Assembly (NCBI GenBank): GCA_026706075.1
Contig: JAPOZM010000068.1
Location: 1 to 64,000 of the forward strand
DNA from: Gemmatimonadaceae bacterium
GTDB lineage: Bacteria > Latescibacterota > UBA2968 > UBA8231
DNA: 64,000 nucleotides
Direction of reading: 5' to 3'
A program made the position numbers and the translations under genes. The notes beneath the pieces were generated by a model that had not been told where the DNA came from, did no database searches, and worked only from the letters and a program-made list of their open reading frames with translations. Numbering within the stretch: position 1 is the first letter of the stretch; each line of letters begins with the position of its first letter. Of this stretch, positions 35,682 to 44,450 are shown one piece after another.

Positions 35682-36869
35682 ATGAGCGACGAAGCGCCGA
35701 GACCCGGGCGCCACCACCTGCACATCCCCGGGCCCACGCCGATCCCGGACGAGGTCACCCGCGCGATGGCCCGTCCTCTCATCGACCACCGGGGGCCCGG
35801 GTTCGCGCGCCTCACGCGGTCGATCCTCGAGCGCCTCGGTCCCGTCTTCGGCTGCGACGGCCCCATCGCCATCTACCCGTCGTCCGGCACCGGCGCATGG
35901 GAGGCGGCGCTGGTCAACACCCTCTCCCGTGGCGACGAAGTCCTCTGCTGCGACAACGGCCACTTCGCCCGCCAGTGGGGGGAGGTGGCCCGCCGCCTGG
36001 GCCTCACCGTGGAGCGGCTTGGGTGCGACTGGCGCCATCCGGTCGATCCGCGGCGCCTGGAGGAGCGTCTCGCCGCCGATGCCGACGGGCGGATCCGCGC
36101 CGTCCTGGCCCTTCATAACGAGACCTCCACCGGCGTTCTGAGCGACGTCGCCGCCCTGAGGAAGGCCATCGACGACGCCCGCCACGAGGCGCTCCTGCTC
36201 GTCGACGTGGTCTCCTCCCTGGGCGCCGCCGACTACCGCCACGACCAGTGGGGGGTGGACGTCACCGTGGCCGGCTCCCAGAAGGGCCTCATGCTGCCCC
36301 CCGGCCTCGGCCTCACCGCCATCGGCGACAAGGCCCTCGCCGCCTCGAAGGAGTCGGGACTCCCGCGCTCCTACTGGGACTGGGGGCCGCTGCTGGAGGC
36401 GGAGGAGCGGGGCTTCTTCCCGTACACGCCGGCCGTCCCCCTCCTCTTCGGGCTGGACGCGGCCCTTGACCTGCTAGCCGCCGAGGGCCTGCCGGCGGTC
36501 CAGGCCCGCCACCGCCGCCTGGCCGCGGCCGTCCACGCCGCCGTCGACGGCTGGGGGCTGGAGCTGTTCTGCAGCCGGCAGGAGGCCCGCTCGCCCACCC
36601 TGACCGCGGTCCGGGTGCCCGAGGGGTCCGACGCCGACGAGCTGCGCCGGGTGATCCTGGAGCGCTTCGACCTCTCCCTGGGAACGGGGCTCGGCCCCCT
36701 TCAGGGGCGCGTCTTCCGCGTCGGCCACCTCGGGTCGGTGAACGATCTGCAGGTGGCGGCCGCCCTCTGCGGCGTGGAGATGGGTCTGGCCCTGGCCGGG
36801 ATCCCGCACCGGGCCGGCGGCGTCGGTTCCGCCATGGAGCGTCTGGCCGCCCCGGAGGAGCCCTGTTGA
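35682..36869 (+). CDS. Class V aminotransferase (alanine/serine-glyoxylate type)
   Basis: 395 residues; ATG 35682 begins MSDEAPRPGRHHLHIPGPTPIP, the PGPTP start being characteristic of alanine-glyoxylate/serine-glyoxylate aminotransferases. The PLP lysine is K201 in GSQKGLMLPPG. SSGTGAWEAAL (phosphate-binding region) and DVVSSLGA also fit. It would transfer an amino group from alanine or serine to a 2-oxo acid such as glyoxylate; exact substrates cannot be read. Its stop codon overlaps the TTG start of the oxidoreductase gene, forming a coupled three-gene unit with that gene and the acyl-CoA synthetase. Confidence 0.9.
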   Translation: MSDEAPRPGRHHLHIPGPTPIPDEVTRAMARPLIDHRGPGFARLTRSILERLGPVFGCDGPIAIYPSSGTGAWEAALVNTLSRGDEVLCCDNGHFARQWGEVARRLGLTVERLGCDWRHPVDPRRLEERLAADADGRIRAVLALHNETSTGVLSDVAALRKAIDDARHEALLLVDVVSSLGAADYRHDQWGVDVTVAGSQKGLMLPPGLGLTAIGDKALAASKESGLPRSYWDWGPLLEAEERGFFPYTPAVPLLFGLDAALDLLAAEGLPAVQARHRRLAAAVHAAVDGWGLELFCSRQEARSPTLTAVRVPEGSDADELRRVILERFDLSLGTGLGPLQGRVFRVGHLGSVNDLQVAAALCGVEMGLALAGIPHRAGGVGSAMERLAAPEEPC

Positions 36870-37996
36870 CCCGCGTCGCCGTCATCGGACTGGGCGGCAT
36901 GGGCCGCCACCACGCCGAGGCCGTCCGGGACGAGCCCGGCTGCGAGCTGGTGGGCGGCGCCGAGATCGACGCCGAACGCGGCCGGGCCTGGGGCGAGCGC
37001 TTCGGCGCCCCCGTCTTCGACGACTTCGAGCGCCTTCTCGACGAGACCGCTCCCGACGTGGCCGTCATCGCCACCCAGGCGCCTCTGCACGAGGCGCCGG
37101 TCCTGGCCGCCGCCGGCCGCGGCGTCCACGTCTTCTGCGAGAAGCCGATCGCCCTCGACCTGGTCCAGGCCGACCGCATGGTCGCCGCCTGCCGGGACCA
37201 AGGCGTCAAGCTGGCCGTCAACCACATCAAGCGGGCCAGCCCCTTCAACGGCCATGCGAGGGAGTGGATCGAGGCCGGTCGCATCGGCCGCGTGATCCGC
37301 CTCCAGGCCGCCAACAAGGGGGGCCGCAGGGCCGGCAACGAGCTGATGGAGATGGGCACCCACCTCTACGACTGGCTGCGCCTCTTCGGCGGCGACGTGG
37401 AGTGGCTCCACGGCCACCTGACCCAGCTCGACGGCCGCGAGTCGGGCCTCGCCGACATCCGTCTTACGCAGGAGGTGAACCCGGGGGACCGGGACGCGGG
37501 GCTGGTCCTCGGAGAGCGCGCCTTCGTGAGCCTGCGCTTTTGCGGCGGCGTCCACGCCGACGTCGGCTTCGCCGCCGAGGCGGCCACCGACGACGACAAC
37601 TACGGGATCGACATCGTCGGCACCGAGGGCCGCATCGCCCTGCGCCGCAGCGTCGGCACCCGGATGTTCCTCCACCGGGGGGCGCACATGGCGCCCGGCG
37701 ACGCCTGGGAGCCGGTCCCCCTGCCCGAGGAGGACCTCGACGAGGCGGGGAGTCCCCGCGACCGGGACTCGAAGCGGCGGTTCCTGCAGCGGCTCATGCT
37801 GCGGGACCTGATCGAGGCGGCGGCGCGGGACCGCGAGCCGCTGTCGAGCGGCGCCGACGGGCGCGACTGCCTGGAGATGATCCACGCCACCTACGAGTCG
37901 CACCGGCGCCGGGCCCGGGTGGAGATGCCCCTGACCCCGCGCCAGCACCCCCTGGAGCGCTGGCGCCGCGAGGCCGCGGGGGAGAGGGGACCATGA
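36866..37996 (+). CDS. Gfo/Idh/MocA-family NAD(P)-dependent oxidoreductase
   Basis: 376 residues starting at TTG 36866, which overlaps the preceding TGA (TTGA). This start places the dinucleotide-binding motif GLGGMGRHHA at residue 8, where the family has it. HVFCEKPIAL (about 90) carries the conserved EKP lysine, and ELMEMGTHLYDWLRLF (about 165-180) matches the GxHxxD catalytic region. Members oxidise or reduce sugars and inositols; substrate cannot be assigned here. It overlaps the next gene by four bases (ATGA). Confidence 0.92.
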   Translation: MTRVAVIGLGGMGRHHAEAVRDEPGCELVGGAEIDAERGRAWGERFGAPVFDDFERLLDETAPDVAVIATQAPLHEAPVLAAAGRGVHVFCEKPIALDLVQADRMVAACRDQGVKLAVNHIKRASPFNGHAREWIEAGRIGRVIRLQAANKGGRRAGNELMEMGTHLYDWLRLFGGDVEWLHGHLTQLDGRESGLADIRLTQEVNPGDRDAGLVLGERAFVSLRFCGGVHADVGFAAEAATDDDNYGIDIVGTEGRIALRRSVGTRMFLHRGAHMAPGDAWEPVPLPEEDLDEAGSPRDRDSKRRFLQRLMLRDLIEAAARDREPLSSGADGRDCLEMIHATYESHRRRARVEMPLTPRQHPLERWRREAAGERGP

Positions 37997-39573
37997 GCGC
38001 CGACAAGGTCTACCGCACCGAGCTGACGCCGGTCGACTTCCTGCGGCGCAGCGCCCGCGTCTTTCCCGGCAAGACCGCCGTCGTCCACGGCGAGCGCCGC
38101 TTCACCTACGCCGAGCTGGAGGCGCGCGTGAACCGCCTCGCCACGGCCCTGCAGGGCGCCGGCCTGGAGAAGGGGCAGCGCGCCGCCTTCCTCTCGCCCA
38201 ACACGCCGGCCCTGCTCGAGGCCCACTTCGCCGTGCCCGCCGCGGGGGGCGTGCTCGTCGCCGTCAACACCCGCCTGAACAGCGGCGAGATCGGCTACAT
38301 CCTCGAGCACTCCGGGTCGCGCTTCCTCTTCGTCGACGAGGCCCTGGCCCACCTCGTGGAGCCCCTCGACCTGGGGGCGATGCGGGTGGTGCCCATCGCC
38401 GACACCGGAACTCCCGACGACCCCTACGAGGCCTTCCTCGCAACTGGCTCGGAGGAGGCTCCGCCGTCCGTCCTCGAGGACGAGGAGGAGCCGATCTCCA
38501 TGAACTACACCTCGGGCACCACCGGCCGGCCCAAGGGCGTGGTCTACACCCACCGGGGCGCCTGCCTCAACGCCCTCGGCGAGGCCCTCGAGACGGGCAT
38601 GACCTTCGACGCCGTCTACCTGTGGACCCTGCCCATGTTCCACTGCAACGGCTGGTGCTTCACCTGGGCGGTGACCGCCATGGCCGGCACCCACGTCTGC
38701 CTGCGCCAGGTCGATCCCGGGCGCATCTGGCAGCTCCTCGAGGCCGAGGCCGTCACCCACTACTGCGGCGCCCCCACGGTCCACATCAACCTCCTCGCCC
38801 ACCCGGCCGCGCGCCCCCTCGGCCGCCGGGTGACCGCCGTCATCGCCGGGGCGCCGCCGTCGCCGACCCTGCTGGGCCAGCTCCGCGAGCACGACATCCG
38901 CCCCATCCACGTCTACGGCCTCACCGAGACCTACGGCCCCACCTCGGTCTGCGCCTGGCAGGAGGAGTGGGAGGGGCTGCCCGCCGACGAGCAGGCGCGG
39001 CTGCTGGCCCGCCAGGGGCAGGGCTACGTCGTCTCCGACGAGGTCCGCGTCGTCGACGGGGAGGGCGAGGACGTGCCGCGCGACGGGCAGACCATGGGCG
39101 AGGTCGTCATGCGCGGCAACATCGTCATGAAGGAGTACTTCGATCAGCCCGAGGCCACGGCCGAGGCCTTCCGCGGCGGCTGGTTCCACTCCGGCGACCT
39201 GGGGGTGCGCCACCCCGACGGCTACGTCGAGATCCGCGACCGCGCCAAGGACATCATCATCTCCGGCGGGGAGAACATCTCCACCATCGAGGTGGAGCAG
39301 ACCGTGGCCCGCCATCCCGCCGTGCTGGAGTGCGCCGTCATCGCCGTGCCCGACGACAAGTGGGGGGAGCGGCCCAAGGCCTTCGTCACCCTGAAGGAGG
39401 GCGGCGAGGCGGGCGAGACGGAGATCATCGACTTCTGCCGCGAGCGCATGGCCCACTTCAAGTGCCCGGCGGCGGTCGAGTTCGGCGAGCTGCCGAAGAC
39501 CTCGACGGGCAAGGTGCAGAAGTTCGTGCTGCGCGAGAAGGAGTGGGAGGGCCGGGCCAGGCGGGTCAACTGA
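37993..39573 (+). CDS. AMP-binding acyl-CoA synthetase (fatty acyl / AlkK-like)
   Basis: 526 residues from ATG 37993, overlapping the preceding stop. ANL-superfamily motifs are complete: YTSGTTGRPKGVVYTH (about 170, P-loop), YGLTETYGP, the hinge GWFHSGDLGVRHPDGYVEIRDR, and C-terminal LPKTSTGKVQKF with the adenylation lysine. WTLPMFHCNGWCF is typical of the medium/long-chain acyl-CoA synthetase branch that includes AlkK and plant benzoyl-CoA-ligase-like enzymes. It forms an acyl-AMP from ATP and a carboxylate, then the CoA thioester. Coupling to an aminotransferase and an oxidoreductase suggests an unusual carboxylate substrate rather than ordinary fatty acids; this is inference. Confidence 0.92.
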   Translation: MSADKVYRTELTPVDFLRRSARVFPGKTAVVHGERRFTYAELEARVNRLATALQGAGLEKGQRAAFLSPNTPALLEAHFAVPAAGGVLVAVNTRLNSGEIGYILEHSGSRFLFVDEALAHLVEPLDLGAMRVVPIADTGTPDDPYEAFLATGSEEAPPSVLEDEEEPISMNYTSGTTGRPKGVVYTHRGACLNALGEALETGMTFDAVYLWTLPMFHCNGWCFTWAVTAMAGTHVCLRQVDPGRIWQLLEAEAVTHYCGAPTVHINLLAHPAARPLGRRVTAVIAGAPPSPTLLGQLREHDIRPIHVYGLTETYGPTSVCAWQEEWEGLPADEQARLLARQGQGYVVSDEVRVVDGEGEDVPRDGQTMGEVVMRGNIVMKEYFDQPEATAEAFRGGWFHSGDLGVRHPDGYVEIRDRAKDIIISGGENISTIEVEQTVARHPAVLECAVIAVPDDKWGERPKAFVTLKEGGEAGETEIIDFCRERMAHFKCPAAVEFGELPKTSTGKVQKFVLREKEWEGRARRVN

Positions 39574-39594
39574 CCGGCCCAGCGGCTCCCCCGG

Positions 39595-40260
39595 TCAGTC
39601 CGCCGGAGAGGTGCGCGCCTCGGCGTGGGTCCGGGACGTGCGCAGGGTCTCCAGCAGCTCGGCGGCGGCCTCCGCCTCGGCCTCGGACGCGAGGCCGCAG
39701 AACCGCTCCACCGCCGCGACCGCGGCGGCGAACTCCTCCTGCAGACCGAGCACCAGGCCGAGGTTGTAGTGGACGTTGGCGAAGGCCGGCTCGAGGCCGG
39801 CGGCCAGCTCCCAGTGGAGGCGCGCCGAGTCGTGCTGCTCCTCCTCGAAGAACAGGTTGCCGAGGTTGTAGTGCGACTCCCAGTGGCGGGGGTCCTGCTT
39901 CAGGGCCTGGCGGAAGCAGTCGAAGGCCTCCCGGGAATCGCCGTCGGCGAACTCCAGGATGCCGAGGTTGCACCAGGCGTCGGAGGCGCTGTCGCCGGTT
40001 TCGATGCAGCTCAGGTACGCGGCGCGGGCGGCGCGTTGATCGCCGGCCTCGTCGAAGGCCAGGGCCCGCTCGAAGGAGGCGGCCGGCGCCCCCGGCAAGG
40101 GCAGCACCTCCGTCGACCGGGGGCCGGCGAAGAGGTCCATCTGGTCCCGTGAGCCGCCCCGCGGCCGGCGCCGCACCCGGGTGAGGCCGAAGGTCGAGGG
40201 CCGCCTCGAGGAGTCCCCGCCGGGGGCCGGCGCCCCCGGGAAGCGCAGGATCTTCGCCAT
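39595..40260 (-). CDS. TPR-repeat protein in the NHEJ operon
   Basis: 221 residues. The first 70 are basic, Pro/Arg-rich and probably disordered. Residues about 70-205 hold three to four tetratricopeptide repeats (SDAWCNLGILEFADGDSREAF, HWESHYNLGNLFFEEEQHDSA, ANVHYNLGLVLGLQEEFAAA). It starts three bases after the ku stop and is third in the ligD-ku unit. TPRs are protein-binding; the basic N-terminus could contact DNA. A role as an end-joining accessory factor is suggested only by position. It converges with the acyl-CoA synthetase gene with a gap of about 20 bases. Confidence 0.8.
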   Translation of the reverse strand: MAKILRFPGAPAPGGDSSRRPSTFGLTRVRRRPRGGSRDQMDLFAGPRSTEVLPLPGAPAASFERALAFDEAGDQRAARAAYLSCIETGDSASDAWCNLGILEFADGDSREAFDCFRQALKQDPRHWESHYNLGNLFFEEEQHDSARLHWELAAGLEPAFANVHYNLGLVLGLQEEFAAAVAAVERFCGLASEAEAEAAAELLETLRTSRTHAEARTSPAD

Positions 40261-40263
40261 CCC

Positions 40264-41118
40264 TCAGGCCGTCTTCCGGGCCGCGGATTCCACTTCTTCC
40301 GCCTCCTCCGCGGACTCGCCCGTGGCCCGCTCCATGGGCCGGGCCTCGCCCTTGGCCAGCTCGATGCTCTCCTTGAGGGCGGTCATGATGTCGACCACGG
40401 GCGCCACCTCCTCCTCGCCGGCGGTGACCACCTCCCGGCCCGCCACCTTGGCGTCGATCATCTCGCGCACGGCGTCGTGGTAGGCGTCCCTCATCTCGAT
40501 CTCGCTCAGCGATCGGGTCATCGAGTCGACCAGGCTCTGGGCCAGCTTCAGCTCCTCGGGGCTGACCTCGCCGTCGGCCAGCCCGGGCACGTCGCCGACG
40601 CTGCGCAGGAACTGCGGGTAGCGGACCTTGTAGACCACCAGCCCCTGCTCCTGGCAGCCGATGAGGACCATGTCCTCGCGGTCGCGCAACACCAGCCGGC
40701 CGACGCCGAGCTTGCCGCTCTCCTGCAGGGCGCCGGCCAGCAGGGCATAGACCTTGACCGCCACCTCGCCGTCGGGGCCGGCGAAGTAGGGCGTGTCGTA
40801 GAGGCTCACGTCGACCTCGCCGGTGCTCACGAAGCCCTCGATCTCGATGATCCTCGAGCTCTTCACCTTGACCTTCTCGAAGTCCTCGTCCTCCACGATC
40901 ACGTACTCGTCGGGGGCGTACTCGTAGCCCTTGACGATGTCGTTGCCGCCGAGGTTCTCGCCGCAGCTGCGGCAGACCTTCTCGTAGCGCACGCGGCCGT
41001 TGTCCTCCTTGTGGAGCTGGTTGAAGCGCAGGCTCGAGCCGGAGTCGACGGCGTTGTACAGACGGATGGGGATGGTCACCATCGAGAACCGGATGTGTCC
41101 CTTCCACAGTGATCTCAT
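40264..41118 (-). CDS. ku: Ku DNA-end-binding protein (non-homologous end joining)
   Basis: 284 residues beginning MRSLWKGHIRFSMVTIPIRLYNA, the classic bacterial Ku start. CRSCGE (about 50-55) is part of the Ku core, and residues to about 250 follow the family. The tail is Glu/Ala-rich with a final basic patch (AARKTA), as in many bacterial Ku proteins, where it contacts LigD or DNA. The homodimer encircles broken DNA ends and recruits LigD. ATG 41118 lies three bases after the ligD stop, with AGAGGAG inside the end of ligD. Confidence 0.97.
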   Translation of the reverse strand: MRSLWKGHIRFSMVTIPIRLYNAVDSGSSLRFNQLHKEDNGRVRYEKVCRSCGENLGGNDIVKGYEYAPDEYVIVEDEDFEKVKVKSSRIIEIEGFVSTGEVDVSLYDTPYFAGPDGEVAVKVYALLAGALQESGKLGVGRLVLRDREDMVLIGCQEQGLVVYKVRYPQFLRSVGDVPGLADGEVSPEELKLAQSLVDSMTRSLSEIEMRDAYHDAVREMIDAKVAGREVVTAGEEEVAPVVDIMTALKESIELAKGEARPMERATGESAEEAEEVESAARKTA

Positions 41119-41121
41119 CGC

Positions 41122-43482
41122 TTACTCCTCTTTGGCGGGTGGATCGGTCAGGTCGGGCCGCAGGCGCAGGAAGACGGCCTCCCGCAGGGCGCCGGTGTTG
41201 GCGTGGCTGGCGTACTGCACCTCGCAGTACAGCCGGGGCTCGACCCAGGTCGTCTCGGCATCGTCGAGCGGTCTCTCGTCCACGGGCCGTTCGACCTCGG
41301 GCAGGCTCCGCAGCTCCGCCAGCACCTCGGCCAGCTTCCGGTCGTCGAAGCCGCCGCCCACCTTGCCCCGGTACTTCAGCGCGCCGCCGTTGGGCTCGGC
41401 CAGGTGCAGGGCGCCGAAGGTGCGGCTGCGGTCGCCCTTGCCCGGGGTGTAGCCGACGATCAGGCACTGCGCCGTGCGCCGCACCTTGACCTTCTGCCAC
41501 GACGAGGCGCGCTGTCCCGGAATGTACCGGGAGTCCCGCTCCTTGGCCACGATTCCTTCCACCCCGAGCTTCTCCGCCGCCGCGAAGAGGGCCCCGCCGT
41601 CGTCGAAGGCCTGGCTCAGTCGGTACGCTCCGCCCGGCTTGCGCAGGATGTCCTCCACCCACGCCCGGCGGCGCTCCAGGGGCTCGTCGACGACCGGCCG
41701 GCCGTCGAGGTAGAGGCAGTCGAAGAGGTAGCAGACCGCCGGGTTCCCCGCCCGCGCCTTCTCCACCGCTCTCTCGCCGCGGGCGTGGATGCGGCCCATG
41801 ACGTCGGTGAAGACCGGGCGCCCGGCCCCATCGAGGCAGACGATCTCGCCGTCGAAGACGGCGCCGTTGGCGTTCAGCTCCTCCTCCGGCCGGCAGAGCT
41901 CCGGGAAGTGGGCGGTCACGTCCTTTCCGGGGCGGGTGCGGATGCAGACCTGGCCGTCGTCGATGGCGATCGAGGCGCGGATGCCGTCCCACTTGACCTC
42001 GTGGAGCCAGTCATCGCCGGCGGGAACGTCGTCGCGGCTCTCGGCCAGCATCGGCCCGGGGGGCTGCTGCAGCCAGTCGACCTGGGGCGCGTCGACCCGC
42101 TCCAGGAGCCAGTCCTTGCCGCGGGTGTTGATCAGCCGGTACTCGGCGGTGAGCTGCTTCGACTGCAGCCGGAAGTAGAAGGAGGCGTCCTTCTTGTCGC
42201 GGGTGACCACGTAGTTGCCGATGGCGTAGACCCACATGGGGCCGGCGCCGTACTCCCCCTTGGGGATCTCGCCCTCGAAGGTGAGGTACTCCAGGGGGTG
42301 GTCCTCCACGTTCACGGCCAGGCGCTTGACCCCGGGCCGCGGCGGCAGGCCCTTGGGGACCGCCCAGGAGCGCAGGGCGCCGTCCTGCTCCAGGCGCAGG
42401 TCGTAGTGCAGGCGCGAGGCGTGGTGGCGGTGCAGGACGAAGGCCATGCCCTCGCCGCTCTCGACCCCGGGGGCGGGCTCGGGGCTGCGCTGGAAGGAGC
42501 GCCGGCGCTCGTACTCCTCCAGCTGCTCCGGCGTCTTGTAGGTCCTCGACTCGCCCGTCTCCCGCTTTTCCTTCGGCGCCGTCTCGCGGTCGGTGTGGAG
42601 GCGCACGGCGTGGGCCGCCATCGCCTCCCAGGGGTCGCCGCGCTCCAGCACCTTCTGGCGCGCCGTGTGCACGTTGTGCTCGCGGGGGTTCTGGAGCCCC
42701 TCCAGCTCCTCCCAGGTCAGCGGCATCGACACCGTCGCTCCCGGGGAGCCGCGCAGGCTGTAGGCGCCGACGATCGTCTGGGACTGGCGGTTGCGGTAGA
42801 CATCGACCAGCACCTTGTCCGGCCGCTTGTCCCGGCGGATCTCCAGGGTCGTGCCCGGCCGCGCCTTCACGAAGGGCTGGGCAAGCGCCTTCGCGGTCTC
42901 GAAGACGGTGCCGAAGCCGTAGCGCGGCTCCAGGGGCGCCACCACGTGGATCCCCTTGCGGCCCGTGGTCTTGCAGAAGGTGTGGTAGCCGAAGGACTCG
43001 ATGTGGTCCTTCAGCTCGAAGGCGAGAGCGGCCACCTCGGGGAAGGGGGTGCCCTCGGGCGGGTCGAGGTCGAAGACGAAGTAGTCGGGCTTGTCGAAGT
43101 GGGGCCGCCGCGCGTGGACGTGGTGCAGCTCGATGGCGGCGTGGTTGGCCAGCCACACGAGGCTGGCCTCGTCGGAGGCGACCACGTAGTCGATGCTCTT
43201 GCCCTCGGCCTCGTCGTCGCCGATGCGCTCGTGGTCGAGCCACTCGGGGCTGTACCTGGGGCGGTTCTTCTGGAAGAAGCTCTCGCCGTGGATGCCGTCG
43301 GGGAAGCGCACCAGGGAGAGGGGCCGCCCCTTGATGTGGGCCAGGATCGTCGGCGCCATGGCCAGGTAGTACTGGACCATCTCGGCCTTGAGGACGCCGT
43401 CCTCGGGCCACAGCACCTTCTCGAGGTTGGACAGCTCGATGCGGCGCTTGCCGACCTGGGTCATGCGCGAGGTGCGGGGCAT
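41122..43482 (-). CDS. ligD: Multifunctional NHEJ ligase LigD (POL-PE-LIG order)
   Basis: 786 residues from ATG 43482; ATG 43464 is equally possible and no ribosome-binding sequence decides it. The frame continues upstream to 43581 but that part is unlike the family. Order: primase-polymerase domain (IELSNLEKVLWPEDG ... catalytic DLDPPEG); 3'-phosphoesterase domain (FVLHRHHASRLHYDLRLE ... EGEIPKGEYGAG); then ATP-dependent ligase domain (HEVKWDGIRA, nucleotidyl lysine about K497). This is the mycobacterial order, not the PE-LIG-POL order of Pseudomonas. It fills, trims and seals double-strand breaks together with Ku, whose gene follows directly. Length is normal for three-domain LigD. Confidence 0.96.
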   Translation of the reverse strand: MPRTSRMTQVGKRRIELSNLEKVLWPEDGVLKAEMVQYYLAMAPTILAHIKGRPLSLVRFPDGIHGESFFQKNRPRYSPEWLDHERIGDDEAEGKSIDYVVASDEASLVWLANHAAIELHHVHARRPHFDKPDYFVFDLDPPEGTPFPEVAALAFELKDHIESFGYHTFCKTTGRKGIHVVAPLEPRYGFGTVFETAKALAQPFVKARPGTTLEIRRDKRPDKVLVDVYRNRQSQTIVGAYSLRGSPGATVSMPLTWEELEGLQNPREHNVHTARQKVLERGDPWEAMAAHAVRLHTDRETAPKEKRETGESRTYKTPEQLEEYERRRSFQRSPEPAPGVESGEGMAFVLHRHHASRLHYDLRLEQDGALRSWAVPKGLPPRPGVKRLAVNVEDHPLEYLTFEGEIPKGEYGAGPMWVYAIGNYVVTRDKKDASFYFRLQSKQLTAEYRLINTRGKDWLLERVDAPQVDWLQQPPGPMLAESRDDVPAGDDWLHEVKWDGIRASIAIDDGQVCIRTRPGKDVTAHFPELCRPEEELNANGAVFDGEIVCLDGAGRPVFTDVMGRIHARGERAVEKARAGNPAVCYLFDCLYLDGRPVVDEPLERRRAWVEDILRKPGGAYRLSQAFDDGGALFAAAEKLGVEGIVAKERDSRYIPGQRASSWQKVKVRRTAQCLIVGYTPGKGDRSRTFGALHLAEPNGGALKYRGKVGGGFDDRKLAEVLAELRSLPEVERPVDERPLDDAETTWVEPRLYCEVQYASHANTGALREAVFLRLRPDLTDPPAKEE

Positions 43483-43671
43483 GGTACGGGGGAATATACG
43501 AAGGGGGGAGGCGCGCCCCGTCGGACGGGCGGCGCATCGGTCCGTGGACCATGGCTCAGAAAAGAGAGCCGCCTTGGACAAAGGGACATGAACTGGCCTC
43601 TTGGCGGGTATCTTGGTCCGATGGGGTGGAGTTCGTCTTGCAGCGGGTCCTGACCCACAGGAGTTGGGGGA

Positions 43672-44400
43672 ATGAAAGCAGCCATCATCGGCACCATTGG
43701 ATTTCTCGGATCATTGGGCCACGCGGCAGCCGAGCCCTTGGTCGAAGGTCAGGTGCGGGCGGCTTCCGGCAGCCCGTTGTCCGGTCCGCAAGTGAGGCTG
43801 TTCAACCTGGCCGATCTGCGCTCGGCGCCGGTGGCGGCCATCGAGTGCTTGCCCCTGGCGTCGGGCAACTCCTGGACCTCGAGGTCCCGCGTCTTCGATG
43901 GCTATCGCGCGACTACCTCGTCCGGCGACTCCAACGGAAAGTCCGGACGGATTCTCCGGAAGCTGATGGTCGGTACCCTCGGGGGGGGCCTTGGGGTGGC
44001 GTCTCTCCCCTGGATTGGCCTGGCGTGGAGAGAGAAAGAATGCGGGGTGGTTTGCCTCCCCCCCTACTCCGTATTCACGGTCCCCGTGGGTTATGTGATG
44101 GGGATCACGGTCGGGGTGAGCTGGATCGATCCACACGACCGGTTCTGGCCGACCTTGGGAGGCAGCGCGGGGGGAATGGTCGGCGGCATCCTCCTGACGG
44201 CGGGACTGGTTGCGGGGGGTGACAGTGTAGATGCCGGCCCGGCGGCCTTCGCGGTCTGCACTGTCTTCGTCGGTCCGGTCATCATGGCTACGATCATGTC
44301 CGAGTGGTCCCGCGATCCCTCGGAGGGCGGCCGCCTCTCCTTCGGTCTCTCGCCAGCGCCCGAGAGGGGATGGCTGGCGGCCGCAGTGCTGCGACTGTGA
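43672..44400 (+). CDS. Exported membrane protein sharing the leader module of the next gene
   Basis: 242 residues; ATG 43672 with GGGGGA upstream. Residues 1-55 (MKAAIIGTIGFLGSLGHAAA, then EPLVEGQVRAASGSPL...) are closely similar to the first 55 residues of the protein starting at 44451 and to the start of the giant at 20244. After about residue 58 the similarity stops and the rest is unrelated: a short hydrophilic stretch, then two or three Gly-rich hydrophobic spans (VGTLGGGLGVASLPWIGLAW, GGSAGGMVGGILLTAGLV). No known family was recognised for this part. It looks like a leader grafted onto another gene, or a remnant after internal loss. Confidence 0.6.
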   Translation: MKAAIIGTIGFLGSLGHAAAEPLVEGQVRAASGSPLSGPQVRLFNLADLRSAPVAAIECLPLASGNSWTSRSRVFDGYRATTSSGDSNGKSGRILRKLMVGTLGGGLGVASLPWIGLAWREKECGVVCLPPYSVFTVPVGYVMGITVGVSWIDPHDRFWPTLGGSAGGMVGGILLTAGLVAGGDSVDAGPAAFAVCTVFVGPVIMATIMSEWSRDPSEGGRLSFGLSPAPERGWLAAAVLRL

Positions 44401-44450
44401 GGCCGCGAAGCACAGGAGGAACAACGCCTCGGTGTGTAGAGGAGCACAAC

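Noticed and set aside
41203..43653. Plus-strand frame antisense to ligD
   Set aside because: Leu/Val/Gly/Asp-rich antisense frame; the opposite strand has all LigD motifs.
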